Shown: piece after piece, positions 63,606 to 64,000 of the stretch
Numbering within the stretch: the stretch's first letter is position 1
How the letters are laid out: every line of letters starts with the position of its first letter
Source: an uncultured Rubripirellula sp.
GTDB lineage: Bacteria; Planctomycetota; Planctomycetia; Pirellulales; Pirellulaceae
Assembly (NCBI GenBank): GCA_938075415.1
Contig: CALJHC010000030.1
Coordinates: 160,406 to 224,405 of the forward strand
Length of the DNA: 64,000 nt
Reading direction: 5' to 3'
Made by a program: the position numbers and the translations under genes
The notes under the pieces: model-generated
Databases searched by the model: none
What the model saw: only the letters and a program-made list of their open reading frames with translations
Told to the model about the DNA's origin: nothing

Positions 63606-63935
63606 GGTGGTTGGCCGCTTTTGTGGAAGCAGTCATCAGGAACACAAATTCGGGTGATTGGTCCACACCTGTTCGGAAAGCATTGATGCGCTAAATCTCT
63701 GCGAGGCTCGCTGCGGTTGGAATGCTTTGTCGACGCTTAGGGCTGCATTATCATGGATCGCCAAATTGAGCTGCCAAATTGAGCTGCCGGCTGAATGTCA
63801 TGTTTTGTGGGGGGGCTGTTACACGGCGAGGACCTGTGACAGTGTCAGAGAAAAACCATCAGAATCGTTTGCTTTTTGCTCCACCTTGATAGGGCGCTAC
63901 AGTGGTTAGCACAGAAGACACTCAAGGGTTTAACA
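63606..63935. other. Intergenic region with a 13-bp duplication
   Basis: GCCAAATTGAGCT occurs at 63760-63772 and again at 63773-63785. No gene is visible; an AAGGG ribosome-binding site for the next gene is at 63924-63928. Confidence 0.55.
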
Positions 63936-64000
63936 ATGAAAAGACGCATGCTTCCGCTTACCATTTTGGCCTTTCTTCTCGTGACGCTGGCGTTGGGCTG
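63936..64000 (+). CDS. Start of an exported protein (runs off the window)
   Basis: ATG 63936 follows an AAGGG site by 7 bases. The visible 21 residues, MKRRMLPLTILAFLLVTLAL followed by G, form a signal peptide. The next codon begins TG, so if it is a cysteine the LALGC lipobox would make this a lipoprotein; tryptophan or stop are the alternatives. Nothing can be said of the mature part. Confidence 0.6.
   Translation, partial: MKRRMLPLTILAFLLVTLALG

Overview
The window looks like a chromosomal piece of a planctomycete (Pirellulaceae/Rhodopirellula-like, GC about 50%). The evidence is the combination of a DUF1501 protein next to a PSCyt1-DUF1549-DUF1553 protein, five secreted sulfatase genes (six catalytic domains), a YHYH protein, a ThuA-like protein, a CxxCH squalene-cyclase-like protein, a formaldehyde-activating-enzyme homologue, a MoxR/DUF58/von Willebrand A operon and many exported proteins in loosely packed, mostly monocistronic order. 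I found no rRNA, tRNA, CRISPR array, prophage or intact insertion sequence. No 16S gene is present, so the assignment rests on gene families alone.

Layout. 1-8.9 kb (minus strand): DUF1501 protein (truncated by the window edge), the large cytochrome-like DUF1549/DUF1553 protein, an M66 (StcE/TagA-type) zinc metalloprotease and a CAAX-protease-related membrane protein, with two degraded gene remnants between them. 9-13 kb: two hypothetical membrane proteins, long non-coding stretches and a sulfatase. 13.4-17 kb: a four-gene ABC-2 exporter operon (two ATPases, two permeases), the first ATPase apparently using a non-AUG start. 17.5-27 kb: tRNA 2-selenouridine synthase (mnmH), a YHYH protein, an M61 aminopeptidase with PDZ domain, a small exported coiled-coil protein, a membrane-anchored deiminase-fold protein and a ThuA-like protein. 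27.6-38 kb: a tandem two-domain sulfatase, a PqqB-like metallo-beta-lactamase-fold protein, a subtilase, a PQQ-type beta-propeller protein and another sulfatase. 38.3-49.9 kb (minus strand): the most coherent unit, a thioredoxin-like gene followed by moxR, DUF58, a membrane protein, two vWA proteins, a helical exported protein and a 1356-residue unclassified exported protein, several overlapping by 4 bp. 50-64 kb: fae homologue, sulfatase, beta-barrel protein, EF-hand protein, DUF2805 protein, cytochrome/terpenoid-cyclase-like protein, an RhlE-type DEAD-box helicase with an SR-rich tail, a cold-shock protein with a good terminator, a sulfatase, and the start of one more exported protein.

How the genes work together. 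The exported enzymes (sulfatases, M66, S8 and M61 peptidases) fit attack on sulfated, O-glycosylated polymers or glycoproteins; this is inference from families, not from a visible operon. The MoxR/vWA operon is the one set with clear translational coupling and probably builds or remodels an envelope complex; its two distal genes match no family I recognise. A recurring oddity is the number of short (11-27 bp) two- to three-copy tandem duplications scattered in intergenic DNA and in one gene 3' end.
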